Below are positions 8,111-17,840 of a DNA stretch of 64,000 nt, piece by piece; the first letter of the stretch is position 1; each line of letters starts with the position of its first letter. Source of the stretch: Okeania sp. SIO2C9 (GTDB lineage Bacteria > Cyanobacteriota > Cyanobacteriia > Cyanobacteriales > Microcoleaceae); contig NZ_JAAHGO010000039.1 of NCBI RefSeq assembly GCF_010672455.1, forward strand, positions 1 through 64,000, given 5' to 3'. The notes below the pieces were generated by a model. It was not told the origin of the DNA. It worked only from the letters and a program-made list of their open reading frames with translations, and did not search any database. A program made the position numbers and the translations under genes.

Positions 8111-9103
8111 TTAAATCCCCCATTCAAAAATTGCTGCTCCCCAAGTTAACCCTGCTCCAAAACCAGAAGCAGCAATAATATCTCCCGGTTTAACTTTACC
8201 CTCCCTAACAGCTTCATCTAAAGCTATAGGTATAGAAGCGGCAGAAGTATTGCCATAATTTTCGAGATTACTAATAACTTTTTCTGATGGAATTTTGAGT
8301 CTACTAGCAACAGAATCAAGAATTCTTTGATTAGCTTGATGTAATAATAACCAGTCAATTTTATCCGTACTCATATTAGCTTTAAATAATGCCTTTTCTA
8401 TCACTTCCGGAACTTTTTGAACCGCAAAACGATAGACTTCCTTCCCATTCATAGTGACTGGTTGATAAGTACCTTGACTAACAGTTACTCCCTCAATTAT
8501 TTGTTTTGCTTGGGGTTGATAAGAAAGATTTAAACAATTATTTTGACTACCATCACTGCGAAGTTCAAACCCAAAGAGTCGGTCTTGTTCTGAAGCTTGT
8601 AAAATTACAGCACCAGCACCATCTCCAAATAACACACAAGTGGTTCTATCTCCCCAGTCTACCCATCGGGACAAAATATCTGCCCCAATGAGTAAAACAT
8701 TCTGATACACTCCTGTACGGATAAATTGTGCTCCTGTTACCAGACCAAATAAAAATCCAGAACAAGCAGCAGTCAGATCGAAGGCCACTGCTTTCTGGGC
8801 ACCCAATTCTGCTTGAATTTGACTGGCAGTGCCAAATAAATCATCTGGAGTAGATGTGGCCAAAATTATGAGGTCAATATCTGCACAAGTAATGTTCGCT
8901 TGGGCGATCGCTGCTAGAGATGCTTGAGTCGCAAGAGTACATAATGATTCTGTTGTATCTGCCAGTCGTCTATTATGAATTCCTGTACGAGTGCCGATCC
9001 ATTCGTCAGAGGTCTCTACTATTTGGGATAACTTTTGGTTACTTAGGGAGACTTTTGGCGTAGCTGAACCGCTTCCTGTTATGGCAATACCGATATTTGT
9101 CAT
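8111..9103 (-). CDS. fabH: beta-ketoacyl-ACP synthase III
   Basis: A 330-residue KAS III that condenses acetyl-CoA with malonyl-ACP to start fatty-acid synthesis. The catalytic triad is visible: the cysteine in DLTAACSGFLFG (C114), the histidine in LLHQANQRI and the asparagine in NLENYGNTSAASIP. The glycine-rich C-terminus GFGAGLTWGAAIFEW is typical. The N-terminus contains TSDEWIGTRTGIHNRR, the CoA-binding signature. Length is standard for the family. It lies between plsX (upstream) and fabD on the minus strand, the usual cyanobacterial order. Confidence 0.95.
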   Translation of the reverse strand: MTNIGIAITGSGSATPKVSLSNQKLSQIVETSDEWIGTRTGIHNRRLADTTESLCTLATQASLAAIAQANITCADIDLIILATSTPDDLFGTASQIQAELGAQKAVAFDLTAACSGFLFGLVTGAQFIRTGVYQNVLLIGADILSRWVDWGDRTTCVLFGDGAGAVILQASEQDRLFGFELRSDGSQNNCLNLSYQPQAKQIIEGVTVSQGTYQPVTMNGKEVYRFAVQKVPEVIEKALFKANMSTDKIDWLLLHQANQRILDSVASRLKIPSEKVISNLENYGNTSAASIPIALDEAVREGKVKPGDIIAASGFGAGLTWGAAIFEWGI

Positions 9104-9140
9104 CTGTCAGTTTTTAAGCTCTTATTGGTTTAAACGTGAG

Positions 9141-9182
9141 TGACATACTCCCACACTAAGCTGACGCTATAGTGTGAGCTTC
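9141..9182 (-). mobile_element. IS200/IS605-type right-end hairpin (minus strand)
   Basis: Read on the minus strand, CTCACACT and AGTGTGGG form a stem followed by AGTATGTCA. It lies at the 3' side of the decayed TnpB gene that follows. Confidence 0.5.
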
Positions 9183-9239
9183 TCGTTTCGCAGCCCTGGT
9201 ATTCCGTCAGGCACGCGCGTGCTTCAAAGACGGAATGCC

Positions 9240-9875
9240 CTGCCGCCCTATTTTTGATATAGCAATGAGCGCTGGTATATTTACAAATTGCAGGAGAGAG
9301 CAAATAGCTAAAAGTCTTAATATTATCGGCAATTTATTTCCCCTGTTGCCTGTTGCCTGCGCACAGCGCTATATTTATTGCTGCATTCAAGTCGCGGTCT
9401 ATGACGATACCGCAGTGTGGGCAAGAATGAGTTCGTATGTTTAATTCTTTATCGACTTTTTCACTACAATTTGAGGAATCTTGGCTAGTATTTTTGGGGT
9501 TTACTGCTATAGTCTTCTGTCCAGCATTTCCGGCTTTGACAGTTAAAATAGTTAGAAATTGTCCCCATCCAGCATCGTTAAATTGATTTACTCAAACGGG
9601 TCTTTGCTAACCCTTTGATATTTAAGTTTGCCTCCGGCACGCCGCTCCGCGTCTGGGCAATAACTTCTGCTTTTAATAACAATTCATTGGCTGTTTTGAA
9701 ATTAAAACCTTTACGTTTATCAGCAACCTTTTATTGACTTGATTTTTTGGTAACATAATAACCATCAGCTTTACGACTAATAGTCACTGTTTTAATTATA
9801 AACCCTTCTGGTATTGGACGATATTGAATTAACTTTACCTTTCCAATTTTTGTTCAATAATTTTAGTAGCTTCTA
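9240..9875 (-). pseudogene. TnpB (IS891/IS1341-like) pseudogene
   Basis: The minus strand reads LIQYRPIPEGFIIKTVTISR, ADGYYVTKKSSQ-stop-KVADK, then [31 protein letters not shown]-stop-INDAGW, [20 protein letters not shown] and [19 protein letters not shown]. This is the beta-domain, RuvC and zinc-finger order of TnpB. Two in-frame stops, a foreign GC-rich insert at 9633-9660, and substitutions in the first zinc knuckle (SSNCSEK where CSNCG is expected) show it is dead. A GGCAACA-like tract interrupts the C-terminus. It sits in the gap between plsX and fabH. Confidence 0.8.
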
Positions 9876-9909
9876 ATCACAGTTAATCAATCTAAAATAT
9901 ATAGAAAAA

Positions 9910-10947
9910 TTACTGATTGCTGACTATTGATTTGTGATTTTCCGGTACATAGTTAGAATTAATTCGTTCAATTACTTTATTTTCCACTGCGTCCCTTGCT
10001 GAACGAATTGCATTAGATATAGCGATAGCTTTAGCAGAACCATGACTAATAATACAAATTCCTCCTACTCCTAATAGTAATCCACCTCCATGTTCTACAT
10101 GGTCTATTCTTTGCTTCATTCGTTTTAAATTAGGTCGTAATATTGCAGTACCTATTTTTCCACTCAGTCCTGGCGTTAATTCTTCTTTCATCATTTGCAA
10201 TACCGCATCACCCACTGCCTCAGCAAATTTTAATAAAACATTTCCAGCAAAACCATCACAGACTATCACATCAAAACTGCCAGATAAAACATCCCGACCT
10301 TCTGCATTACCAATAAACTTAATTTGATTATTTTCTTGCAGTATTTGATGAGTCCTGACTGATAAATCATTTCCTTTTGATGGTTCTTCCCCGATATTAA
10401 GTAGTCCCACTTTTGGTTCAGTAGTCCCCAGGACATATTCACTATAAATTGTCCCCATAACTGCAAACTGTTCTAAAAATTTAGGACGGCAGTCTACATT
10501 CGCCCCAACATCAAGAATCAGCACTGGTTTTTTGGGAACCATAGTTGGCAAAACTGCCCCAATTGCAGGGCGATCGATTCCTGATATTCGTCCCAAACGT
10601 AGTAAAGCGGAGGCCATGACTGCTCCTGAATGACCTGCAGATACCACAGCATCAGCCTCTTTTTGCTTGACTAACTTCATCGCCACGTTAATTGATGCTT
10701 TGGACTTACGTCGAATGGCAGTCAAAGGCTCTTCGTGCATTTCCACAATTTCCTCCGCAGGGACTATTTCTGGCAGAGGTTGATTTGACTTGTGATTAAT
10801 ACAGGCTTTTATTTGCTGAGGGTCGCCAACTAACAATACTTTTACACCATGAGTTTCTTGTGCTTGTATTGCTCCCTCAACAATTTCTGATGGGGCATAG
10901 TCCCCACCCATAGCATCGATTGCGATTCGTGTAGGTGTTATTACCAT
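9910..10947 (-). CDS. plsX: acyl-ACP:phosphate acyltransferase
   Basis: A 345-residue PlsX, which converts acyl-ACP to acyl-phosphate, the first committed step of the PlsX/PlsY/PlsC phospholipid route. RIAIDAMGGDYAP at residues 7-19 is the family N-terminal signature. LDVGANVDCRPKFLEQFA and the C-terminal HVEHGGGLLLGVGGICIISH (about residues 288-307) are further hallmarks. The enzyme is soluble and peripheral to the membrane. It is the first gene of the fabH-fabD-plsC strand. An insertion of TnpB debris has opened an 800-bp gap before fabH. Length is normal. Confidence 0.95.
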   Translation of the reverse strand: MVITPTRIAIDAMGGDYAPSEIVEGAIQAQETHGVKVLLVGDPQQIKACINHKSNQPLPEIVPAEEIVEMHEEPLTAIRRKSKASINVAMKLVKQKEADAVVSAGHSGAVMASALLRLGRISGIDRPAIGAVLPTMVPKKPVLILDVGANVDCRPKFLEQFAVMGTIYSEYVLGTTEPKVGLLNIGEEPSKGNDLSVRTHQILQENNQIKFIGNAEGRDVLSGSFDVIVCDGFAGNVLLKFAEAVGDAVLQMMKEELTPGLSGKIGTAILRPNLKRMKQRIDHVEHGGGLLLGVGGICIISHGSAKAIAISNAIRSARDAVENKVIERINSNYVPENHKSIVSNQ

Positions 10948-11162
10948 TGACCCAAGTTAGAGAAACCTTCAAGATTTTATCAGTTAATTGATATTTATTT
11001 ACTTTTGAATGAATGACTTTTGAAAAATTACTCTCTCGGACATTAATTCAATTGATAACAGCAAAAAAATATTTTCTATAAACACACAAAATATACAAGG
11101 TACAGTTTTATTAGTCGATTTACCAAGGTCTTAATTACTGATTTTTTTTGAATTAATAACTA

Positions 11163-11768
11163 TCAATTTATTTGATTAGCTGCCTCTTGCAATTTTTCGA
11201 CTATTTTTTTATTTTTTTGGCTACGGCTACCATATAATCTAGCACTAAAAACTTTGATTATTTCTAAGATATCTGTACCCAAATCTTCTTCTTCTGTAGA
11301 TTCAGAAAAGTGATTAATAATCACAATTTCTGTACCAAAAATCTCACAAATTGTAAAGATTAGTTCCGAACCAAATCTTACTAAACGGTCTTTATTCGTT
11401 AAAACTAAACGCTCTACTTTTTCTGAGCAGATCATTTTTATTAATCTTACTAACCCCCGTTTTCTATAGTTTATTCCGGAACCTAAATCTCGGATAATTT
11501 CTACTAGCCAACCCTGATTATTACAGTAGGCTTCTAGTACCATAATTTGTCTATCTAAATCGGCTGTTCGCTCAGAATTGGAAATGCAGGCATAACCAAT
11601 AGTTTTACGTTCTCCGGCTCTTAGTCCAAGAAGAGTGGTAACATCATATCGGCGATGTCCATTTTTAGTTCTTTCTGATTGGATTTTGCCTTCACGTTCC
11701 CATCTTCTTAGAGTACTTTCTGCTACTCCAAGTAGTTCTGCGGCTTTCCCTATAGAAATTTTGCTCAT
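11163..11768 (-). CDS. tnpA: IS607-type serine recombinase TnpA
   Basis: A 201-residue protein with a MerR-like winged helix at the N-terminus (ISIGKAAELLGVAESTLRRW, residues 4-23), then a small serine-resolvase domain, the IS607 arrangement. The nucleophile region reads IGYACISNSERTADLDRQ with the serine at about S63, but the usual arginine of YARVS is a cysteine here. The downstream conserved KDRLVRFGSE is intact. IS607 elements normally carry tnpB next to tnpA; none follows here, only a 200-bp gap before plsX. It may therefore be a solo or stranded copy, possibly inactive because of the R-to-C change. Confidence 0.85.
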   Translation of the reverse strand: MSKISIGKAAELLGVAESTLRRWEREGKIQSERTKNGHRRYDVTTLLGLRAGERKTIGYACISNSERTADLDRQIMVLEAYCNNQGWLVEIIRDLGSGINYRKRGLVRLIKMICSEKVERLVLTNKDRLVRFGSELIFTICEIFGTEIVIINHFSESTEEEDLGTDILEIIKVFSARLYGSRSQKNKKIVEKLQEAANQIN

Positions 11769-11929
11769 TTTCAGAACTTAGCATATTCAATAAACAAGTT
11801 TAGCAAATAATTTAGTAAAATTTTGTAAACCTTTAATCTTTTATTTTCTCAGTAATTTCAGTAATTATAGTAAAAAATAATACTTGAAATATGTAAGTTT
11901 TAAGAAGGCAGAAGGCAGAAAGGAACATT

Positions 11930-13270
11930 ACTTATGGATAGTCAACGACTGCGTCTGCCAAAATAGTAATGAATAAATTTTCTTTTTTCGATTCCATAAT
12001 TAGCCAATCTCCAGAGCAATAAATTTTCTACCTCCTCAGTAGAAGTCTTCAAATTCATTATTGCCAGATGTTTGATGTCTTACTGTTGCGTATGGCAAAA
12101 CAGTAATGAATGAATTTTCTATTTTCGATTCCATAATTAGCCAATCTCCAGAGCAATAAATTTTCTACCTCCTCAGTAGAAGTCTTCAAATTCATAATTG
12201 CCAGATGTTTGATGTCTTACTGTTGCGTATGACAAAATAGTAATGAATAAATTTTCTATTTTTGATTCCATAATTAGCCAATCTCCAGAGCAATAAATTT
12301 TCTGCCTCCTCAGTAGAAGTCTTCAAATTCATAATTGCCAGATGTTTGATGTCTTACTGTTGCGTATGGCAAAACAGTAATGAATAAATTTTCTATTTTT
12401 GATTCAATAATTAGCCAATCTCCAGAGCAATAAATTTTCTACCTACTCAGTAGAAGTCTTCAAATTCATAATTGCCAGATGTTTGATGTCTTACTGTTGC
12501 GTATGTCAAAACAGTAATGAATAAATTTTCTATTTTTGATTCAATAATTACACCAGCTTCCGAGCAATAAACTTTCTGCCTCCCCAGTAGGAGTATTCAA
12601 ATTCATTATTGTCAGGTGTTTGATGTCTTACTGTTGCGTATGACAAAATAGTAATGAATAAATTTTCTATTTTTGATTCAATAATTAGTCAAGCTCCCGA
12701 ACAATAAATTTTCTGTTTCCTCAATAGGAAATTCCAAATTAATGGCTGGCAAAGATTTGATGTCTTACTATTGCGTATGACAAAATAGTAATGAATAAAT
12801 TTTCTATTTTTGATTCAATAATTACACCAGCTTCCGAGCAATAAATTTTCTGCCTCCTCAGTAGGAGTCTTCAAATTCATAATTGCCAGATGTTTGATGT
12901 CTTACTGTTGCGTATGGCAAAACAGTAATTAATAAATTTTCTTTTTTTGATTCAATAATTACACAAGCTCCCGAACAATAAATTTTCTGCCTCCTCAGTA
13001 GAAGTCTTCAAATTAATGATTGGCAGATGTTTAATGTCTTACTGTTGCGTATGGAAAAACAGTAATGAATAAATTTTCTTTTTTTGATTCAATAATTACA
13101 CAAGCTCCAGAGCAATAAATTTCCTGTCTCCTCAGTAGAAGTCTTCAAATTCATAATTGGCAGATGTTTAATGTCTTACTGTTGCGTATGTCAAAACAGT
13201 AATGAATAAATTTTCTTTTTTTGATTCAATAATTAGTCAAGCTCCCGAACAATAAATTTTCTGTTTCCTA
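11930..13270 (+). repeat. tandem array of about ten 137-bp units
   Basis: The landmark (G/A)ATGTCTTACT(G/A)TTGCGTATG occurs at 12074, 12211, 12348, 12485, 12622, 12759, 12896, 13033 and 13170, exactly 137 bp apart each time. A degenerate unit begins near 11937. Because 137 is not a multiple of three, the array is unlikely to be translated as a repeat protein. Each unit carries two hairpins: TTACTGTT/AACAGTAA and TTCTAC/GTAGAA around loop CTCCTCA. Paired positions change together between units. The array ends about 100 bp before the carboxypeptidase gene. Confidence 0.9.
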
Positions 13271-13371
13271 TCCCTAAAAACATAATCTTTGTATGATGAA
13301 GTGCGGAATGTGGGATATATATGATTGAAGTCCACTATGATAGAAAAACTTGAAAAAAATTGAATTGATTT

Positions 13372-14679
13372 ATGTGGGATTTGTTCAGCTATGGAATTAT
13401 ATCTCTATGGCTAGAAATGGCAGGCATACAAACTATTGGGCAAAATACTCTAACGATAATGAAATGGCAAGCAGGTCTACCTCAATTAATTTCACCTGAA
13501 AATTCCGATCAAATATTAACTATAAAAGTAGATGAATACTTGAAAGGTTTGGCAGCCAAGAGATTACTAACTTCCGATGCTCAGGGTATATGGATACAGT
13601 CAGAATTTAAACTTTTGCATGGCCACGAAGGCACAGTTCCCATGCCTGGTGCTTCCTTAACAAAAATCGCCACATCCTTAGCTGCACTAGAAACTTGGGG
13701 ACCTCAACATCAATTTGAAACCTCTATCAGTACCACAGGCCCAATTACAAATGGAATATTGCGAGGAGATTTAGTAATTAATGGTGGCAATGACCCATAT
13801 TTTGTCTGGGAAGAAGCGATCGCCCTGGGTAATGCCATCCAAAAATTGGGAATTAATCAAGTCACAGGTAATTTGATTGTAGTAGGTGATTTCTGGATGA
13901 ACTATCAGACTAACCCTATAGTTGCAGGCCAATTATTGCGAGAAGGTATAAATTCAGCCACTTGGTCTAATAATGTGAGAAATATCTACAACCGAATGCC
14001 ACCAGGAACACTTCAGCCAAAAGTGGCGATCGCTGGTTCTGTGATATCCCAAAAATCTGTATCTACAGAAATTCCAATTGTTCGACACAAGTCTTTGCCA
14101 CTTATCTATATTCTCAAAACTATGAATGTGGAAAGTAATAATGAATTGGCTGAAATCATAGCTAGTAATTTGGGTGGAGCAAAAGTTGTTCAACAAAAAG
14201 CTGCCTGGACTGCGGGAGTGCCTCAAGCAGAAATTCAGTTAATTAATGGTTCTGGGTTGGGAGTGGAAAATAAAATTTCTCCAAGAGCAGTGAGTGGGAT
14301 GTTAATAGCTATTCAAAGGTATCTTCAAACTTCTGAGTGGGTTATTGCTGACTTGTTTCCGGTATCTGGTTATGATAGAGGAACTTTAGTAGACCAGTCG
14401 AGGAATATTCCCCAGGGTTCGGCGGTGAAAACTGGTACTCTGAATGATGTGATTGCTTTAGCTGGAGTTATTCCTACCCGTGAAGAGGGTTTGGTTTGGT
14501 TTACAATGATCAACCGAAGTCCTTACTGGGAGGTAACACGGGTGGAGCAAGATAAATTTTTACAGCAATTAGTAAATCTTTGGGGAGTTACAAAAGCACC
14601 CAAAGTTATTACTCCTCAGATTAATGGCGATAGGTTGGGTTTGGGAGCTAGCGATCGAAATCAGATTTTGGGAAAATAG
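13372..14679 (+). CDS. D-alanyl-D-alanine carboxypeptidase (PBP4/DacB family)
   Basis: A 435-residue serine-type D,D-carboxypeptidase/endopeptidase of the S13 family, which trims or opens cross-links in peptidoglycan. The three active-site motifs are in order: SLTK (S95, K98) in PMPGASLTKIATSLAAL, ESNNELAEII (SxN) and VKTGTLNDVIALAG (KTG). The N-terminus (MWDLFSYGIISLWLEMAG) is hydrophobic but is not a textbook signal peptide, a form I associate with cyanobacterial members. The sequence between SxxK and SxN is short for an S13 enzyme. The gene stands alone, with the 137-bp array upstream and 300-bp repeats downstream. Confidence 0.9.
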   Translation: MWDLFSYGIISLWLEMAGIQTIGQNTLTIMKWQAGLPQLISPENSDQILTIKVDEYLKGLAAKRLLTSDAQGIWIQSEFKLLHGHEGTVPMPGASLTKIATSLAALETWGPQHQFETSISTTGPITNGILRGDLVINGGNDPYFVWEEAIALGNAIQKLGINQVTGNLIVVGDFWMNYQTNPIVAGQLLREGINSATWSNNVRNIYNRMPPGTLQPKVAIAGSVISQKSVSTEIPIVRHKSLPLIYILKTMNVESNNELAEIIASNLGGAKVVQQKAAWTAGVPQAEIQLINGSGLGVENKISPRAVSGMLIAIQRYLQTSEWVIADLFPVSGYDRGTLVDQSRNIPQGSAVKTGTLNDVIALAGVIPTREEGLVWFTMINRSPYWEVTRVEQDKFLQQLVNLWGVTKAPKVITPQINGDRLGLGASDRNQILGK

Positions 14680-14689
14680 AATTAAGGCG

Positions 14690-15470
14690 TTGCTAGACAA
14701 GGACTTGGTCACGGATACACGGATGATTAATCTGCATTCTGTGAAGCTCCAAAAAAACGGCAAGGTTTTTCCTCTTGCATTCCCCAAAAAAATTATGATA
14801 CGATTTTATTATTAGGTGCTGTTCGCCCGTACGCATGACTTTTTATTCAACTAAAAAACAGCATATGGTCACTGAATACATATAAAAGAGATACTCACAC
14901 CATCAAAGCACCAGAAAAATCATCATCCTGTGAAGCATTTTGCAAGAAAAGTAACGATCAGAAAATTTTTCATCCCATCAACAATATCAATAATATTATT
15001 CATGCAGAAGCGATCGCTATATTCATAAATCCAGCACATTATCATTTTGTGAAGCTCTAAAAAAGGCAAGGCTTTTTCCCTTGCATCGCCAAAAAAATCA
15101 TGATATGATTTTATTATTGGGTGCTGCTCGCCCGTACGCATGACTTTTTATTCAACTAAAAAACAGCATATGGTCACTGAATACATATAGAAGAGATACT
15201 AACGCCATCAAAGCACCAGAAAAATTATCATCCTGTGAAGACTTTGCTGGAAAAGTAACGATCAGAAAATTTTTCACCCCATCAACAGTATCAATATTAT
15301 TCATGTAGAAGCGATCGCTATATTCACAAATCCAGCACATTATCATTTTGTGAAGCTCTAAAAAAAGGCAAGGTTTTTCCCCTTGCATCGCCAAAAAAAT
15401 CATGATATGATTTTATTATTGGGTGCTGCTCGCCCGTACGCATGACTTTTTATTCAACTCAAAATGGGGT
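14690..15470 (-). repeat. three tandem copies of a ~304-bp element-L repeat
   Basis: GCCCGTACGCATGAC lies at 14825, 15130 and 15432, giving periods of 305 and 302 bp. Each unit also contains a GTGAAGCTC(C/T)AAAAAA block, and the two complete units add an AGCGATCGCTATATTCA segment. On the minus strand each reads GTTGAATAAAAAGTCATGCG followed by GGGCGA, the start signature of the repeat family seen at 26760-28640, 32557, 34906 and 43325. The open frames crossing these copies are incidental. Confidence 0.8.
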
Positions 15471-15579
15471 GAAAACTTACCACTAATTGAATTTCATACA
15501 TCAAATTAACAAAACCACAATTAAGGATAATTTTTTTTCATAACTTTGGAAGAACGTGCTTATCAAAATAAAACATATT

Positions 15580-16443
15580 CTAATTATTTGGATTAACTGC
15601 CGAAAATAAAGCAGAATAATCCACATCTGATAAACCTAATTCAATAGTTTTCTCCAAAACTTTACGGACTCCTTCTTGAATACTTACATCAAGTCCTAAT
15701 GATTCTGTAGCATTAATAAATATATTCGTATCCTTCAATAAATGTTTAGCTGGAAAATTAGGATTTTCATAATTTCTGTCTAACATTCGTTGTAATTTTT
15801 TATCAAATGTTGGAGCATATAAAGCGCTATCCCGAACAATTTGCATAAACAAATCTACATTTATTCCTTCCCTAACTATCAACCCTAAACTCAAAGCAAA
15901 AGCAGTTGTTAAAGAACCAATTAATTGATTCATTGCCAACTTAATTGCAGCACCACTACCTACCGCGCCAATATGTAATGGTTCGGGACCAAATATCTTT
16001 AATAGACCACACCATTTTTCATATTGTTCTGATGAAGCTCCCACCATAACAATTAAACTACCAGATTTCACTTGAGGAATACTACCCAAAACAGGAGCTT
16101 CTAAATATTCACCGCCACAAGCAACAACTTCATCTCTAATTTCTTTACTTTCAGTGGGGGAGATAGTTCCCATTTGAATTACTGTTCGACCCGATAATTC
16201 CGCTTTTGAACTGTCAGATAAAAGTACATTTTTAATAGCTTCATAATTTGTCAACATCAAAATTAAACATTCAGAACTTTGAATAGCTTCTGCCGGAGAG
16301 TTAGCAATTTTAGCCCCTGCTTTTTGCAGAGGTTCTAGTTTTGATTGAGTCCGATTATAAGCAGTTACAATATGATTAGCTTCTAACAATTTTTGAGCCA
16401 TTGGTAAACCCATTAAACCCGTACCTAAAAACCCAATTTTCAT
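15580..16443 (-). CDS. NAD(P)-dependent beta-hydroxyacid dehydrogenase
   Basis: A 287-residue member of the 3-hydroxyisobutyrate dehydrogenase / glyoxylate reductase family. The Rossmann motif is KIGFLGTGLMGLPMAQKLL at the N-terminus. YNRTQSKLEPL follows, with an NR pair typical of NADPH preference. APVLGSIPQVKSGSLIVMVG holds the substrate-binding S/GG-like region, and the catalytic lysine lies in AAIKLAMNQLIG (about K171). The C-terminal all-helical domain is complete. The likely reaction is reduction of glyoxylate or succinic semialdehyde, or oxidation of a 3-hydroxy acid; the sequence alone does not decide which. Confidence 0.88.
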   Translation of the reverse strand: MKIGFLGTGLMGLPMAQKLLEANHIVTAYNRTQSKLEPLQKAGAKIANSPAEAIQSSECLILMLTNYEAIKNVLLSDSSKAELSGRTVIQMGTISPTESKEIRDEVVACGGEYLEAPVLGSIPQVKSGSLIVMVGASSEQYEKWCGLLKIFGPEPLHIGAVGSGAAIKLAMNQLIGSLTTAFALSLGLIVREGINVDLFMQIVRDSALYAPTFDKKLQRMLDRNYENPNFPAKHLLKDTNIFINATESLGLDVSIQEGVRKVLEKTIELGLSDVDYSALFSAVNPNN

Positions 16444-16614
16444 TAGTCATTTCCTCTAAAATTTCATATTTAAATACCATAATTTTTGATATTTGTCAAA
16501 AAAAATGACAGTTATAGAATGGTTAAGTCAGGAGGAGTCAACCCGCCCCTAACCCCTAACAGGAGGGGGAGGACTGAGTCAGGTTGTAATCGTGTATGGC
16601 ATGAGAACTAGTAG

Positions 16615-16917
16615 GAAAATTGTTTACTACCAAAATTACAACCAGAGCAAGTGATCATATTGGATAACACAACGTTTCATAAGTCAGTTTATATTGAAGA
16701 ATTACGGGCCAAGCAAGAGTGTGAAATCTGGTATTTACCAACATACTCACCAGATTTTAATAAGATAGAACGCTGGTGGTTTGTGTTAAAAAATTGGATC
16801 AGACAAACACTCAAAGCATTTGATAATTTTAGAGACTGTGTGGATGCAGCTTTTATGGAAAATCCTCAAGTTTTTCACGCTTTGGTGAAAGATATCAATT
16901 ATTCCTATCGGATTTAG
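16615..16917 (+). pseudogene. IS630-family transposase, C-terminal remnant
   Basis: The frame reads CLLPKLQPEQVIILDNTTFH, then EIWYLPTYSPDFNKIERWW and the C-terminal helices. ILDN and YLPTYSPDFNKIE are the second and third acidic motifs of the DDE transposase of IS630 elements, which insert at TA. The first aspartate and the N-terminal helix-turn-helix are missing: a TAG at 16612-16614 marks the upstream limit and no homology is visible above it. A 137-bp TA-flanked MITE begins 86 bp downstream. It could be the relic of the enzyme that moved such elements, but that is inference. Confidence 0.8.
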
Positions 16918-17003
16918 TCGCTCAAGGAAGCGATCGCTGAAAAAATCATAGCCTTAGGGGAGCTTTGCCTCAGCAATCGCTCTATTCTCCATGAGCTATA
17001 GTA

Positions 17004-17140
17004 GAGTTGTTGGGAATTAAGCTAAAAAAATGGCTAAAACCCTTATTAGTCAACGTTTATAGTATTTTTGAAGCCTCCAATGCTGAAAATCTTATATAGT
17101 AAGCTTTTGAGGCTTTTGAATTTTTATTTCCCAACAACTC
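17004..17140 (-). mobile_element. 137-bp MITE, family C, flanked by TA
   Basis: The perfect inverted ends GAGTTGTTGGGAA and TTCCCAACAACTC are flanked on each side by TA (17002-17003 and 17141-17142). The interior contains GCTTTTGAGGCTTTTGAA-type sequence and CCCTTATTAGTCAACGTTTA. A second copy of exactly the same length, in the other orientation, lies at 32019-32155. Confidence 0.88.
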
Positions 17141-17317
17141 TAGTGTATTTGCGTAAGTCTTTTGTCTGTTAAATCACGCGTCAAACGCGCGAGTCTATCA
17201 AACTTTAAGGTAGGCGCGATCGCATGGTTTGTGAAAAATATCTGTCATGTACCAGAGCTTTGTACTATGTCAAATACAATAGTAGTATGTAAATACACCA
17301 GCGCTCATTGCTATAAT

Positions 17318-17541
17318 TAGGGTGTGCTGAAAAAGTCTTTTTGCTCTTTGTAGGAGACAGGAGAAATGGGAATGTAGAGGAGGTAGCAGCGGGCGTTTTG
17401 TCCCAAAATTGTTCTGCCCAACTCTTGCACAAAATGCTAGTTTTTTGAGCAATCTTTAACGAAAACAGGCGCACTTTTTTCAACCTAAAACAGCTAAAAC
17501 CTTTATCTATCAATGCTTTGATATTTAATCAGCAAGCCCTA
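17318..17541 (+). mobile_element. MITE-like element, family D
   Basis: The ends are TAGGGTGTGCTGA and TCAGCAAGCCCTA (11 of 13 match). Just inside are AAAAGTCTTTTT on the left and GCTAAAACCTTTATCT on the right. The copy at 53061-53246 has perfect 13-bp ends; a decayed copy is near 6166-6310. Confidence 0.75.
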
Positions 17542-17840
17542 ATTAATAATTAATTGTTGAATCCCCACTTTCTTATACCAATTTTGTATGAGGTTGCATA
17601 GAATTACGAAATTCATTCATTAATCTATATTTATCTATGCCTATCTACAGTCAATTGTGCTTTACAGCGGTTTTCATTTGGGTAGACCACAGTAGGGGCG
17701 ATTCGCGAATCGCCCCTACAAAGTTTTGCTTGTGAAGATGTGGTTCATCAATTTGAAAAGCGCTTTAAGTATTATTCTATGCAGCTTCATTTCAATTTGG
17801 TATTACTATCCTAATAGTAACTATTCAACCGCACATGATA

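Noticed and set aside
16540-16600. A GC-rich AGGAGGGGGAGGACTGAG segment, similar to 60115-60140, considered as an RNA gene.
   Set aside because: It resembles the palindromic right-end sequence of IS200/IS605 debris and has no further RNA structure.
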